Of a DNA stretch of 64,000 nucleotides, positions 63,572 to 64,000 are shown piece after piece. Each line of letters starts with the position of its first letter. Within the stretch, counting starts at the first letter, position 1. Origin of the DNA: Frigidibacter sp. SD6-1 (lineage in GTDB: Bacteria; Pseudomonadota; Alphaproteobacteria; Rhodobacterales; Rhodobacteraceae); contig NZ_JARJNR010000006.1 in assembly GCF_030143255.1 (NCBI RefSeq), positions 1 to 64,000 of the forward strand, given 5' to 3'. The translations under genes were made by a program, and so were the position numbers. The notes beneath the pieces are model-generated. The model had not been told where the DNA came from. It saw only the letters and a list, made by a program, of their open reading frames with translations, and did no database searches.

Positions 63572-64000
63572 ATGGTCGATATCGCCACCCGCGTCCATAA
63601 TCACAACTGGAAGATCGACCCGATCGTCCGGTCACTTCTCGACGACGATTTCTACAAGCTGCTGATGTGCCAGTCGATTTTCCGCAACCGCCCGGACACG
63701 ACCGTCACTTTCAGCCTGATCAACCGGTCGTCCAAGGTGCGCCTTGCCGAACTGATCGACGAGGGCGAGCTGCGGGAGCAACTTGATCATGTGCGGTCCC
63801 TGTCGCTCAGCCGCGGCGAAAGCACCTGGCTGCGCGGCAACACTTTCTACGGCAAGCGCCAGATGTTCCGCTCCGATTTCATGGAATGGTTCGAGGGGCT
63901 GCGGTTGCCTGCCTATCACTTGGAAAAGCGCGACGGCCAGTACGAGCTGACCTTCGAAGGCCGCTGGCCCGAAGTGATGATGTGGGAAATCCCCGCGCTT
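63572..64000 (+). CDS. pncB: Nicotinate phosphoribosyltransferase PncB, 3'-truncated by the window
   Basis: The first 143 residues are present and the frame is open to the right edge. The start [20 protein letters not shown] and the [14 protein letters not shown] block are typical of PncB, which joins nicotinate to PRPP. It begins one base after the pncA stop; an ATG at 63563 inside pncA is an alternative. The catalytic His region lies beyond the window. Confidence 0.93.
   Translation, partial: MVDIATRVHNHNWKIDPIVRSLLDDDFYKLLMCQSIFRNRPDTTVTFSLINRSSKVRLAELIDEGELREQLDHVRSLSLSRGESTWLRGNTFYGKRQMFRSDFMEWFEGLRLPAYHLEKRDGQYELTFEGRWPEVMMWEIPAL

Overview
The window is high-GC, densely packed DNA that reads as an alphaproteobacterium of the order Rhodobacterales. 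The main reasons are the ffh - chorismate mutase - rpsP - rimM - trmD block, an alphaproteobacterial-type monofunctional chorismate mutase, an exosortase with a VPxPA-CTERM cargo protein, and a small protein resembling the head-spike base of the Rhodobacter gene transfer agent. No tRNA, rRNA, CRISPR array or insertion sequence was seen.

Region 1 (1-23524) is a hybrid NRPS/PKS operon that enters from the left edge. Eight reading frames, all on the + strand, are joined by seven consecutive ATGA stop/start overlaps. They are two NRPSs, an NRPS-PKS megasynthase, a methyltransferase, a phosphopantetheinyl transferase, a cyclic-peptide-type ABC exporter, a type II thioesterase, and an amidase whose frame runs on into an MbtH-like domain. 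Specificity pockets read by eye suggest Thr, Ser, an aliphatic residue, Ile-like and Asn. The PKS module lacks an acyltransferase, and two of the synthases end in their own thioesterase.

Region 2 (23525-25091) holds two unrecognised exported proteins. Region 3 (25092-34521) is housekeeping: ffh, five tandem GNAT acetyltransferases, chorismate mutase, rpsP, a 43-residue membrane protein, rimM, trmD, arfB, and a kinase/class III aminotransferase pair. Its gaps carry several strong palindromes and a small inserted repeat.

Region 4 (34681-59611) is an exopolysaccharide locus tied to an exosortase. It has a flippase, glycosyltransferases, exosortase/EpsI, an outer-membrane barrel, an OPX export protein, a TPR lipoprotein and a sugar-phosphate transferase. 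Divergent from these are an ExeA-like ATPase, a Wzz-like chain-length protein and a tyrosine kinase. It also has a VPVPA-CTERM cargo protein, a beta-helix protein and a Wzy-like polymerase. Inside it sit a GTA-spike-base-like gene and a convergent large SGNH/LamG-like protein.

Region 5 (59608-64000) has trhO, a frameshifted NAD-dependent epimerase-like gene, an Hsp70-family gene, pncA and the 5' part of pncB, which runs off the right edge. Functional calls rest on motif reading only; no database search was run.
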